Below are positions 8,117 to 16,432 of a DNA stretch of 64,000 bases, piece by piece. Both the position numbers and the translations under genes were made by a program. The stretch spans positions 2,349,501 to 2,413,500 of the forward strand of contig NZ_CP040098.1 of NCBI RefSeq assembly GCF_005377625.1, written 5' to 3'. Origin of the DNA: Desulfoglaeba alkanexedens ALDC. Lineage in GTDB: Bacteria; Desulfobacterota; Syntrophobacteria; Syntrophobacterales; DSM-9756. The notes beneath the pieces were generated by a model. It saw nothing but the letters and a program-made list of their open reading frames with translations. It was not told the DNA's origin and did not search any database. Each line of letters begins with the position of its first letter. Within the stretch, counting starts at the first letter, position 1.

Positions 8117-10580
8117 AAAGATCCTCGTGGCCCTGGCCGGCCAGCCCAACTGCGGCAAGTCCACCGTCTTCAACGCCCTGACCGGCGCCAGCCAGCACGT
8201 GGCCAACTACCCCGGGGTCACGGTTGACAAAATGTCCGGCCGCTACCGCTACGACGGCCGCACGGTGGAGGTGGTGGATCTGCCGGGCACCTACAGCCTG
8301 ACCTCCTATTCGCCCGAGGAGCGGGTCTCGCGTGATTTTATCCTGCACGAAAAGCCCTCGCTGGTGGTCAACGTCACCGACGCTTCCAACCTCAAGCGCA
8401 GTCTTTATCTCACCTTTCAACTGCTGGAGATGGAAATTCCGCTGGTGCTCAACCTGAACATGATGGACGTGGCCAACCGGCTGGGGGTGGTCATCGATAC
8501 CGAAGGGCTGGCGGAACACCTGGGAGTGGCGGTGGTGCCGACGAGCATGAGAGACGGAACGGGCAAGAAGGCCCTCATGCACGCCGTGGACGCCGCCGCC
8601 GCTGCGGCCGGAGGTAGCCGAAAAACGGCGGTGCGTATCGACTATGGGGAGATGGAACCTTTTTTGCGGGATATCGAAAAAAGGTTGGCCGATGAAACCA
8701 CCCTGCCAGCCTTCTATCCGTCCCGCTGGGTGGCCATCAAGTTGATGGAAGGCGACAGCGAGGTACAACGCTTGGTGCGCGCCGACAGCCCGCGCGCGGA
8801 GCATCTGCTGCGCTTCGTCGAACGGCTGCGCAACGATTTCGAGGATCGTGTCGGCGAAGCTCCCGAGCTGTTCATCGCCCACCGGCGTTACCGCGAAGCC
8901 GACGATATCGAGCGTCGCTATGTAACACCGGGCCGACAGGGAGTGGGCACTCTTTCGGATCGCATCGACAGGGTGGTTTGCCACCGGCTTCTCGGTCCCA
9001 TCGTTCTCGTGGGGGTCATCTGGCTCCTCTACTATCTGTCCATCGTTCAAGGATATCGCATTACCAACTACACCTGGCCACTGCTGGCAAAGATTCGTTC
9101 TCTGGCGGAAGCCGTCACTCCCCAGCCGGGCTTCATCGAAATCCCCATGTTGCGGGCTCTGGTGCTCTGGTTCGTCGACAGCGTCAACGCCCTTTTAAAC
9201 TACATCCCGATCTTCTTCATCCTCTTCGGGCTCATCGCCATCCTCGAGGACAGCGGCTACATGCCACGCATGGCCTTCATCATGGACAGGCTCTTTTCCC
9301 GCTACGGCCTGCACGGTCAGTCGACCCTGCCCATGGTCCTGGGAGGCATCTACGTCGGCGGCTGCGCCGTGCCAGGGGTCATGGCCTGCAAGGGAATCCC
9401 GGACGAGCGTTCGCGCCTGGCCACCATCCTGATCATCCCGCTGCTCAACTGCCTGGCCAAGGTGCCCCTCTACGTGCTGCTGATCAACATCTACTTCGCC
9501 GCCCACAAGGCCTGGGCGATGTTTTTCATCTCCACCATCAGCCTGCTGATGGTGCTGCCGATCTCGCGCATCCTGACCATGACGGTGCTGCGGGACAAGG
9601 AGACGGCGCCCTTCGTCATGGAAATGCCCCCCTACCACCTGCCCACGGTGCGCGGGGTGTTGGGCCGGGCGGTGGAACGGGTCTGGCTCTTCATCCGCAA
9701 GATCACCACCATCGTGGCGGCGGTGGCCGTGGTGATCTTCGTCCTACTGCAGTTTCCTGGAATCGACGACGAACGTATGGCCTACTACGAGACCCGTAAG
9801 GAAAAGGCGATCGCCGTCTTCCAGGAAAAAATCAGCAAGGTCCCCTACGCCGCCGAACTCCAGGGCCACAACCTCATGGCCCTGGTGCGCTACTGGGACG
9901 ACTACAAGGGCGACAAGATGCTTGTCAGGGGAAGGGAGGCGATGGACGCCCTGAACGCCGAATACGAAAAGCGCAATCCGCTCTTTTTCAAGATCGTTCA
10001 GCCCGGGGCGGACAAGGACGCCAAGACGATCAACCGGGCTTTCAAGGGTCTGTACCGGGAGCGCCAGGCGCTTCTGCGGGAGATGCGCAAGGAGAGAATC
10101 GACAAGAGTTTTCTCGGCCGCCTGGGCCGATGGCTGGAGCCGGCCACCCGTTTCGCGGGCTTCAACTGGCGCGTCAACGTCGCCTTGCTCAGCGCCTTCG
10201 CCGCCAAGGAGAGCAGCGTGGCGACCCTCGGCGCGCTCTACGAACCCGAAGAACGGGGCGAAGCCCTGGAAACGCGCATGGCTCGGGGCGAGGAGGGGTT
10301 CACCCCCTTGCACGCCCTGGCGCTGATGCTCTTCATGGTGCTCTACCCACCGTGCCTGGCCACTTCCATCGCCGTCAAGCTCCAGTCGGGTTCCGTTAAA
10401 TGGATGCTCTTTTCGATGTTCTACCCGATGGCGCTGGGGCTGATCGTGGCGGTGGCGGTTTTCTCCGGCGGCAGCGCCCTCGGGCTTACCGGGCTCCAGG
10501 CCATGATCGTCTTCTACGGCCTGGCACTCGGCTTTACGATCTTCATGGGCATTTACAAACAGCAACCGCAATTCAATTAG
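8106..10580 (+). CDS. feoB: Ferrous iron transporter FeoB
   Basis: 824 residues. The N-terminal G domain shows G1 (GQPNCGKS, residues 12-19), G3 (DLPG, about 60-63) and G4 (NMMD, about 118-121). The membrane part has the FeoB gate motifs, including GGIYVGGCAVPGV with its conserved cysteine, and ends with an NFeoB-typical helical core and C-terminal helices. The protein imports Fe2+ through the cytoplasmic membrane using GTP-regulated gating. A polar insert near residues 560-680 lies between the two Gate domains and is longer than in E. coli FeoB. GTG start at 8106 overlaps the tail of feoA. Together with the ferrosome-like block downstream it makes this region an iron acquisition and storage locus. 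Confidence 0.95.
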   Translation: MTDKKILVALAGQPNCGKSTVFNALTGASQHVANYPGVTVDKMSGRYRYDGRTVEVVDLPGTYSLTSYSPEERVSRDFILHEKPSLVVNVTDASNLKRSLYLTFQLLEMEIPLVLNLNMMDVANRLGVVIDTEGLAEHLGVAVVPTSMRDGTGKKALMHAVDAAAAAAGGSRKTAVRIDYGEMEPFLRDIEKRLADETTLPAFYPSRWVAIKLMEGDSEVQRLVRADSPRAEHLLRFVERLRNDFEDRVGEAPELFIAHRRYREADDIERRYVTPGRQGVGTLSDRIDRVVCHRLLGPIVLVGVIWLLYYLSIVQGYRITNYTWPLLAKIRSLAEAVTPQPGFIEIPMLRALVLWFVDSVNALLNYIPIFFILFGLIAILEDSGYMPRMAFIMDRLFSRYGLHGQSTLPMVLGGIYVGGCAVPGVMACKGIPDERSRLATILIIPLLNCLAKVPLYVLLINIYFAAHKAWAMFFISTISLLMVLPISRILTMTVLRDKETAPFVMEMPPYHLPTVRGVLGRAVERVWLFIRKITTIVAAVAVVIFVLLQFPGIDDERMAYYETRKEKAIAVFQEKISKVPYAAELQGHNLMALVRYWDDYKGDKMLVRGREAMDALNAEYEKRNPLFFKIVQPGADKDAKTINRAFKGLYRERQALLREMRKERIDKSFLGRLGRWLEPATRFAGFNWRVNVALLSAFAAKESSVATLGALYEPEERGEALETRMARGEEGFTPLHALALMLFMVLYPPCLATSIAVKLQSGSVKWMLFSMFYPMALGLIVAVAVFSGGSALGLTGLQAMIVFYGLALGFTIFMGIYKQQPQFN

Positions 10581-10599
10581 CAGAAGGGAGGTACATGTC

Positions 10600-10920
10600 A
10601 TGCAACACGGCAAGTTTCTGGTCATCGGCATTATGGTTCTGGCGCTCGCCTGGGCTGCCCCGGCCCTGGCCCACACGCCCCTGTGCGCCTGCTACGACAA
10701 CGGCGACGGAACGGTCACCTGCGAGGGCGGCTTTTCCGACGGCTCATCGGCCGCCGGGGTAGCGATGCGCGTGGAGGCCGGCGGCAAGGTCGTGATTCAA
10801 GGCAAGATGGACGAGAACAGCGAGTTCAGCTTCAAGAAGCCCGCGGGCGACTACAAGGTCGTCTTCGACGCCGGCGAGGGGCACAGGATCGAGATCGAGG
10901 GGAAAGACATTCTGGAGTGA
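10600..10920 (+). CDS. Small exported protein of unknown function next to feoB
   Basis: 106 residues, start at 10600 behind AGGGAGGT (10585-10592). A signal peptide ends at the A-L-A-H boundary near residue 25. The mature part starts HTPLCACYDNGDG with three cysteines in the first 20 residues, then a beta-rich segment that looks like a carboxypeptidase-regulatory-like (transthyretin-type) fold. It lies 19 nt after feoB and upstream of a DUF4198 gene. Pairs of a DUF4198 protein and a small exported protein (NikK/NikL) are known beside ECF-type Ni/Co importers; here the pair follows feoB, so it may serve iron. Function not established. Confidence 0.65.
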   Translation: MQHGKFLVIGIMVLALAWAAPALAHTPLCACYDNGDGTVTCEGGFSDGSSAAGVAMRVEAGGKVVIQGKMDENSEFSFKKPAGDYKVVFDAGEGHRIEIEGKDILE

Positions 10921-10931
10921 GCTGAGGTTAA

Positions 10932-11028
10932 GAGTGACTAAAGTGAAGGACGCGCTTTCGCGCGGGCTGTCTAATTGAAATGCGGAGCGTAGCGACACCT
11001 CAACTTTAGACACTTTAGCTCACTCGAA
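10932..11028. repeat. Imperfect inverted repeat between two exported-protein genes
   Basis: GAGTGACTAAAGTG near 10932-10945 faces CACTTTAGCTCACTC near 11013-11027 as an inverted pair with one extra base. It could form a hairpin at the end of the feoB transcript, but no T run follows. Confidence 0.4.
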
Positions 11029-11072
11029 ACTCGTAACTAAAACATTCAGGTTTAAGAAAGGAGCATTTCATC

Positions 11073-11870
11073 ATGCGGAAAATCGTCGTTGCGGCAACAA
11101 TTCTGTCTCTCCTTCTGGCTACGCCGGCGTTGGCCCACTTTCAGATGATTTACACCCCCGAGTCGGCGCTGGTACAGGGGAGCGAAATCAGTCTGGACCT
11201 GGTGTTCACCCATCCCTTCGAAGCCGGCCATACGATGGATATGGGGCAACCGGAGCAGTTTTTCGTCGTGCGCAAGGGAAAGAAAACCGATCTTCTACCC
11301 ACCCTCAAACCGATGGTCTGGACCAGCTTGACCAATAGCGGAGCGGCCTACGAAACCACTTTCAAGCTGCGGGGCATGGGCGACAACGCCTTCTGCCTGG
11401 TGCCGGCCCCCTATTACGAAAAGCAAGAAGACATCTATATCCAACAGATCACTAAACTAATTGTGAACACCGGCGGGTTCCCCACTGACTGGGATGCCCC
11501 GGTGGGCCTGCCGGCCGAGATCGTGCCCTTGGACAAGCCCTACGCCCTGTGGACCGGCAACGTCTTTCGCGGGGTCGTGTTGAGTGACGGCAAGCCGGTG
11601 CCCAACGCCGAGATCGAAGTCGAGTACCTCAACCACGCCCCGCTGCCGGAGAAGAACGCCTTTGCCAAAGAGGCTGAAGTCGAGGCGCCCCAGGACGCCT
11701 TCGTCACCATGGGCATCCGTGCCAACGCCGACGGGGAGTTCGTCTTCGGCATCCCTCGGGCCGGCTGGTGGGGCTTTTGCGCGCTCGGCGTGGGACCTGC
11801 CAAGACGTTCGAGGGCAAGGAGCTGTCCCAGGACGCGGTGATCTGGGTCCAGGCTCGGGATATGAAATAG
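11073..11870 (+). CDS. DUF4198 periplasmic protein (second copy)
   Basis: 265 residues. Start at 11073 behind AAGGAG. Signal peptide to about residue 20, mature chain beginning A-H-F-Q-M-I as in DUF4198 proteins. The chain contains three conserved blocks of the family: an early D-L-x-F-x-H-P-F-E (near 48-56), a central segment of variable beta strands, and a late repeat-like Ig segment with G-x-x-V-x-N-A-x-x-E-V-E. It differs strongly from the 3962-4771 protein, so the two are not a recent duplication. Position after feoB and the small exported protein implies a periplasmic role in metal delivery. Which metal it binds is unknown. Confidence 0.75.
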   Translation: MRKIVVAATILSLLLATPALAHFQMIYTPESALVQGSEISLDLVFTHPFEAGHTMDMGQPEQFFVVRKGKKTDLLPTLKPMVWTSLTNSGAAYETTFKLRGMGDNAFCLVPAPYYEKQEDIYIQQITKLIVNTGGFPTDWDAPVGLPAEIVPLDKPYALWTGNVFRGVVLSDGKPVPNAEIEVEYLNHAPLPEKNAFAKEAEVEAPQDAFVTMGIRANADGEFVFGIPRAGWWGFCALGVGPAKTFEGKELSQDAVIWVQARDMK

Positions 11871-11878
11871 CTCTGCTT

Positions 11879-12036
11879 CAGCAATTTCCGGAGCAGATCG
11901 CTTTGGGTACAGAGTGGGCAAGAAAAGAGGGCCGTCGGATTTGCGAAAACGAGATCCTCCATGGCTCGTTTTTTCGAGCACTTACAGAGGCTCCGGAAAT
12001 TGCTGTTCAAGTCTTTACAGCGGCTCTGGGAATTGC
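11879..12036. repeat. 16-bp inverted repeat plus a third degenerate copy before the ferrosome-like cluster
   Basis: CAGCAATTTCCGGAGC at 11879-11894 is the exact reverse complement of GCTCCGGAAATTGCTG at 11990-12005, and a near copy (GCTCTGGGAATTGCTG) follows at about 12021-12036. A small hairpin, GCTCG-TTTTTT-CGAGC, lies between them near 11964-11979. Could be the ends of a small decayed element or a regulatory structure. Confidence 0.6.
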
Positions 12037-12065
12037 TGACTGAAAACGATCCTTAAGGAATTGGA

Positions 12066-14309
12066 ATGACCGCCATGAATACGGGTTCGGAGAAGTTCAG
12101 GGTCAAGAGCCGCATCCCCGGACGCCTGCGCCTGAGGGTGCCGGCCATTCGGTTCTCTAAGGAGCGCGCCGACGCTCTGCAGGCCTGGCTTTCCTCGCAC
12201 CCAAGTGTCGTGAGCGCTGAGGCCAGGCCCAGGAGCGCCAGCGTCATTTTGTTCTTTGATCCTCATCATATGGAAGCCAGTGTTATCCTGGATATTGTGT
12301 CCAGTGCCCTGTCTGGAGTTCTCCATGGTCCTTTGGACAGGGTCTCCTTGTCCGGGCACACCGCGTGCGGCCTGGACTGCAAGGTCTGCCATCCGATACC
12401 GAGGACCTTGAAGCGCCAGTCTCTGAAGGGGCGGTTGGTGGAAGTGGTGGCTATCACCGCCTTTGTGGGCTACACCCTCATCCGCCGGTTGCTTTTCAAA
12501 TCGCCCCTGGCGCAGGGTCCTTTTTCCATTGTCGCAGGCGTCGCGCTGATCGCGGCCATTCCCCTGTTCCGACATGCCCTGGAAGATCTCAGGCAGGGAA
12601 AGGCCATGAGTCTCTTTCCCTTTCTGGCCGGCACCTGCGTCCTCGCGATTGCGATGGGGGAGGCCATGACCGCCCTGGAGGTGATCTGGATCCTGCGCGT
12701 GGGTATGCTACTGGAAGACTATGTGGCCGAGCAGTCCCGCCGGGCCATCAGCGAGATCCTCCAGGTAGCGACAAAAGACACCTATATCCTCGTGGACGGG
12801 GTGGAGGTCCAAGTCCCGGTGGATCAGGTTCAGAAGGGAGATCTCCTCATCGTTCACACCGGCGAAAAGATCCCTGTGGATGGGATAGTGGAGCGTGGAG
12901 AAGCCCTTGTGGACGAGGCCCATATCACCGGAAGGGCCGAGCCGGAGCTTCGCAGTACCGGGGACCGGGTCTTTGCCGGGACCATCGTTCAGAAAGGGGT
13001 CATTGTTGTTTCAGCGGAAAAGGTGGGGGACGATACCTATCTCTGCCGCATTCTCCACATGGTGGAAGACGCCATCGAAAACCGCGCCCCGGCTGAAAAA
13101 CAGGCGGATGTTCTGGCTGGGCGTCTCTTCCGGCTCGGCGCCTTCGCCACCGTAACGACGCTCCTGCTGACCGCAGATCCCCTTCGCGCCTTCACCGTCA
13201 TGCTGGTGATGGCCTGTCCCTGCGCCACGGTCCTGGCCGCATCCACGGCCGTGAGCGCAGCCCTGGCCAACGCGGCGCGCAACCGCATTCTGATCAAAGG
13301 CGGTCTGCATCTCGAGACAGTGGGCAAGGCCGACTGCTTCTGCTTTGACAAGACGGGCACCATTACGGCCGAGGTCCCCGAGGTGATCGAGGTGATTCCA
13401 CGGGCGCCTGGACAGACCGAGGTCCAGGTCTTGGCCACGGCCGCCATTGCCGAGATCCACAATGAGCATCCCATGGCCAAGGCTGTGCTTTACGCGGCCA
13501 AGCGCCGGGACATTGAACCTGCACCCCATGCCGAATGTGAATTTGTCCTGGGTCGCGGCGTTACGGCCAGGACCAACGGGGACGTCATTCTGGTGGGGAA
13601 CGACCGGTTCATGAAGGAGCATCAAATACCTCTAACGTGTTTCAATGCCCGATCGGATGAGCGGATTGGGCAGGGAAACACGGTCCTCTATGTGGCTAAA
13701 AACGGGAAGCTCCAGGGGATGATCGTGGTGGCCAATGGGGTAAAGCCCAATGCAAAGGCCGTTCTGGACTGGCTCCGGAAAGACGGCGTGTCATCGCTCT
13801 ATCTTGTCACCGGAGACACCCAGCCGGTGGCGGAAGCGATTGCTCAGTCCATGAGTTTTGACGATTACCGCGCGAATCTGCTTCCTGAAGACAAGGCCTC
13901 TTATGTGGAGCGGCTCGAACAGGGCGGCAAACGGGTGGTGATGATCGGCGACGGCGTCAATGACGCCCTGGCCCTGTCCAAGGCCACGGTGGGCGTGGCC
14001 ATGGGGGCCGGAGGGGCCGAGGTGGCCATCGAGGCGGCCGATATCGCCCTGGTGGACAGTGAACTGGAGCATCTGGTTACGCTGCGGCAACTCAGCCATA
14101 AGACCCTGAGGACCATCGAGCAGAACTACTATCTCGCGACCTCTACCAATGTTCTGGGGGTTGTCCTGGGCGCAGCAGGATGGCTGACCCCTGTCATGGC
14201 CGGCATGCTCCATATCGTGCATACATTGGGGATTCTGCTCAATTCGTCTCGACTGTTGAACTGGAAAGCGCCCGGGTTGCCCCAAAATCGCGAGAAGGAA
14301 AATGGATGA
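12066..14309 (+). CDS. P1B-type ATPase with CPC motif, RxxGRxR-type N-terminus and altered TGE loop
   Basis: 747 residues, ATG 12066 behind AAGGAATTGG. The N-terminus (residues 10-90) has an HMA-like fold but no CxxC; instead it has I-P-G-R-L-R-L-R (17-24). A cysteine cluster follows at C101, C105 and C108. Membrane segments near 123-170 and 185-215 precede an actuator domain with GEKIPVDG and, at 288-290, T-G-R in place of the T-G-E that P-type ATPases need for dephosphorylation. TM with C-P-C is at 384-386; the phosphorylation site D-K-T-G-T is at 428-432; a G-D-G-V-N-D-A hinge and a final N-S-S-R-L-L helix complete the fold. It would move a transition metal ion, though the TGE change questions turnover. 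It overlaps the next gene by ATGA and heads the cluster. Confidence 0.85.
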   Translation: MTAMNTGSEKFRVKSRIPGRLRLRVPAIRFSKERADALQAWLSSHPSVVSAEARPRSASVILFFDPHHMEASVILDIVSSALSGVLHGPLDRVSLSGHTACGLDCKVCHPIPRTLKRQSLKGRLVEVVAITAFVGYTLIRRLLFKSPLAQGPFSIVAGVALIAAIPLFRHALEDLRQGKAMSLFPFLAGTCVLAIAMGEAMTALEVIWILRVGMLLEDYVAEQSRRAISEILQVATKDTYILVDGVEVQVPVDQVQKGDLLIVHTGEKIPVDGIVERGEALVDEAHITGRAEPELRSTGDRVFAGTIVQKGVIVVSAEKVGDDTYLCRILHMVEDAIENRAPAEKQADVLAGRLFRLGAFATVTTLLLTADPLRAFTVMLVMACPCATVLAASTAVSAALANAARNRILIKGGLHLETVGKADCFCFDKTGTITAEVPEVIEVIPRAPGQTEVQVLATAAIAEIHNEHPMAKAVLYAAKRRDIEPAPHAECEFVLGRGVTARTNGDVILVGNDRFMKEHQIPLTCFNARSDERIGQGNTVLYVAKNGKLQGMIVVANGVKPNAKAVLDWLRKDGVSSLYLVTGDTQPVAEAIAQSMSFDDYRANLLPEDKASYVERLEQGGKRVVMIGDGVNDALALSKATVGVAMGAGGAEVAIEAADIALVDSELEHLVTLRQLSHKTLRTIEQNYYLATSTNVLGVVLGAAGWLTPVMAGMLHIVHTLGILLNSSRLLNWKAPGLPQNREKENG

Positions 14310-14644
14310 GAGAAATTGAAGGCATGAATAATGAGAAAATTATTGCGGGTCTTATGAGCATTGTGCCGCATGCGGTCATCGCCCATCATATTCCGGGCCG
14401 GATCCGGCTCAAGATCTCCCTTGAGGGCGTCAAGACCCTCAACGGCAAGATGGATGCCCACGATCCCCTGCGGGTTCCCGGCATCCTGAGCACACGGATC
14501 AACAGGTTCGCTCGATCCATCGTCATCGATTACGAGGAGAAAAGGATACCGTATGACCTGTGGGAGCGTCTTGGTCAGATCAAGGAACGGCCTGAAGCGG
14601 GTGCCGATGTGGGTGAAGCAGTTCAGGGCGGTGCTGGCCAATGA
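14306..14644 (+). CDS. Small HMA-like protein with IPGRIRLK motif
   Basis: 112 residues, ATG 14306 overlapping the stop of the ATPase gene (ATGA) with AAGGAAAATGG upstream. It consists of one HMA-like domain bearing I-P-G-R-I-R-L-K at residues 29-36, the same motif that begins both ATPases of this cluster, then a predicted beta-alpha-beta region (V-P-G-I-L-S-T-R-I-N, F-A-R-S-I-V-I-D-Y) typical of ferredoxin-fold metal-binding domains. No CxxC is present, so it is not a classical copper chaperone. It looks like a free-standing version of the ATPase N-terminal domain and may act as a partner or adaptor. Resembles HMA_2-type domain proteins; ferrosome role is inferred from context. Confidence 0.7.
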   Translation: MREIEGMNNEKIIAGLMSIVPHAVIAHHIPGRIRLKISLEGVKTLNGKMDAHDPLRVPGILSTRINRFARSIVIDYEEKRIPYDLWERLGQIKERPEAGADVGEAVQGGAGQ

Positions 14645-14748
14645 AGGCTGAGGCGGCTTAACAGCCAAACGCCCAAGACACTGAAAAGCTCAAAGCTGAA
14701 AGCCGAAACGAATTATCGGTTGTCAGGGCTCGAATCAAATCAATGACC

Positions 14749-14780
14749 ACTGAATGGCTACTGAATGGCTACTGAATGAC
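14749..14780. repeat. Three tandem 11-bp repeats
   Basis: ACTGAATGGCT occurs twice, followed by ACTGAATGACC, in the 216-nt gap before the Gly/Pro-rich protein gene. Apart from this and the ribosome site GAGAGGAG near 14847-14854 I see nothing notable in the gap. Confidence 0.7.
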
Positions 14781-14860
14781 CAAGTGGTCTGATCACCGAT
14801 CATCTGAGCCCCAGCAACTCATTGAAAGGGCAAAAACGCCAAACAAGAGAGGAGACCATA

Positions 14861-15889
14861 ATGGAAGGAAACACAGGAATGGAACCACAACATGGTGGGC
14901 GGATGAACGGTCCGCCTGCGGACGGCCAGGCCGGAACCGCGGCCATGGCCGGCGCCCAGGGAGGACAACCCCTCCCTGCCCAGGGTCAACCACAGATGGG
15001 AGGGCCCATGATGAGCGTGGGAGGCGCCGGGAATCCCCCCGGCCAGGGGGGCGGCACCGAGGAGTCCTGCTCATGCAGCGAACATGAACCCCAGGCGCCT
15101 GCCGGATCGGGGCAGGGTTCTGTCCCTCCAGGTCCATCGGGCACCACAGGCACATATCCAGGGGCCATGGGCTCTCCAGGCATGAACCCGGGGTTCACGG
15201 GGCCTGCAGGCATGCAGCCGGGGTCCACGAGATCTTCCGGGGCTCCCGGCATGAACCCGGGGTCTGCGGACATGAATGCGGGTCAGTCTGGATCGCAGGG
15301 AGCCTGGCATCCTGGCAACCCGCCCTATTCACCGGGCGCAATGGGAAATCCCGGACCTTCTGCGGGACCGTTTTCCCAGCCGGGTCAGGCACCATGGTCC
15401 TTCCCGGGCCCTGCGCAGATGGGACCGCAACCGGGGGCCTATCCGGGCCAGGGACCAGAGCCCCCGTTTCCACCCCACTATACGGCAGGTCACAATCAAC
15501 CAGCGCATCAACCCTGGAGCCATCCTGCTTCCGGCCCACAGGGATTCGGGCCGTCCACAGCCCCTCATATGGGCCATGCGGCTCCTGTACAGGGAATCGG
15601 CTACATGGGCGCGGACGCCCCTCATATCCACCATGACGAAAACCGCTTCGGTCAGATGGCCGACATGGTGGGGCGGTTTCTGAAGGGTGAGGCCACCACT
15701 GCGGATATGGTCAACGGCCTGTTCAGCCTCAACTTTCGGGACGACCAGTTCTGGAAGGGGGCGCTGCTGGGGGCCGTGGCTGTACTCATTTTTAACAGTG
15801 ATGCGGTTCATCAGGGCTTAGGCAAGCTCTTCAGGAGCAAATCTTCAGATGCCGATGCAGCGAGTGCGGCCGCTGAGAAGACCGCCTAG
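14861..15889 (+). CDS. Gly/Pro/Met-rich disordered protein with C-terminal membrane helix
   Basis: 342 residues. Start 14861 (ATG) follows AGAGGAG. Residues 1-250 are low complexity, rich in Gly, Pro, Met, Gln and Ser, with recurring G-M-N-P-G / P-G-M-x-P-G units (seven or so between about 100 and 145) and a His-rich patch (HIHHDE near 255). The last 90 residues differ: an amphipathic helix (M-A-D-M-V-G-R-F-L-K-G), then N-F-R-D-D-Q-F-W-K-G-A and a single hydrophobic helix, and a polar tail ending in Ala/Lys. The NFRDxQFWKGA element with its helix recurs in the 16433-16867 protein. It may scaffold or coat a membrane compartment; no known family recognised with confidence. Confidence 0.75.
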   Translation: MEGNTGMEPQHGGRMNGPPADGQAGTAAMAGAQGGQPLPAQGQPQMGGPMMSVGGAGNPPGQGGGTEESCSCSEHEPQAPAGSGQGSVPPGPSGTTGTYPGAMGSPGMNPGFTGPAGMQPGSTRSSGAPGMNPGSADMNAGQSGSQGAWHPGNPPYSPGAMGNPGPSAGPFSQPGQAPWSFPGPAQMGPQPGAYPGQGPEPPFPPHYTAGHNQPAHQPWSHPASGPQGFGPSTAPHMGHAAPVQGIGYMGADAPHIHHDENRFGQMADMVGRFLKGEATTADMVNGLFSLNFRDDQFWKGALLGAVAVLIFNSDAVHQGLGKLFRSKSSDADAASAAAEKTA

Positions 15890-15946
15890 AAGAAATCAAA
15901 ATAGACAGAGAGACGCGTTTCGTCTTGATATGAAAAGGAGATCACC

Positions 15947-16333
15947 ATGCCAAATCATTTCCATCACCCCCATGCGCTTCAGCAGTCTTCCTATGCCGCG
16001 GCGGCCCCATCCGCTTATATGGCCCCCAATTACTATGTATCCGCGGGCATCCTCGGGATGGTCGTAGGCGGTAGTGCAGCGCTTGCCTCAAACCTGCACA
16101 AGGTTCAGGACAAGGAAATGACGATGAGAGAGGCCTTTGTGGACAGCCTTGCCAAAGGCGCCGGCGCTGGGGTCGCCACAGCCGCCGCCACTGCCGTGGT
16201 TTCATCGGTCCGCCTGGGCTCGTTCGGGTCCTTCGTCCTGATGTTGGCCACGGCTACGGGTGTGGGCTATGTATTGAATTCTGTTGGAGAGTCTGTTTCC
16301 GAAAAGGCCTTGGGGGCCGCAAAGAAAAAATAG
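15947..16333 (+). CDS. Small Gly/Ala-rich membrane protein of the ferrosome-like cluster
   Basis: 128 residues, start 15947 behind AAGGAGATCACC. The N-terminus is His-rich (MPNHFHHPHALQQ), then a hydrophobic glycine-rich helix near residues 28-46, a charged linker (Q-D-K-E-M-T-M-R-E-A-F-V-D) and a second glycine/alanine-rich hairpin near 65-110 with G-x-G-A-G-V-A-T. The tail is Lys-rich. Glycine-zipper hairpins of this kind occur in proteins that bend or line membranes (for example magnetosome MamC and MamD-like proteins), but I see no specific homology. The histidines could bind iron. Role unknown; assigned to the cluster by position and style. Confidence 0.65.
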   Translation: MPNHFHHPHALQQSSYAAAAPSAYMAPNYYVSAGILGMVVGGSAALASNLHKVQDKEMTMREAFVDSLAKGAGAGVATAAATAVVSSVRLGSFGSFVLMLATATGVGYVLNSVGESVSEKALGAAKKK

Positions 16334-16353
16334 CCAAGAACATTTTGGAATTT

Positions 16354-16371
16354 AGGAATTGTGCAATTCCT
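16354..16371. promoter_or_regulatory. 8-bp perfect palindrome between two cluster genes
   Basis: AGGAATTG-TG-CAATTCCT at 16354-16371 lies in the gap between the 128-residue and 144-residue protein genes. It has dyad symmetry of an operator, or could form a small mRNA hairpin. Confidence 0.4.
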
Positions 16372-16432
16372 CGGTTCGTTAAAAAAACAACCCGGTGGAG
16401 CATGTTTCACACTGAAAGAAAGGAAGGATCTT

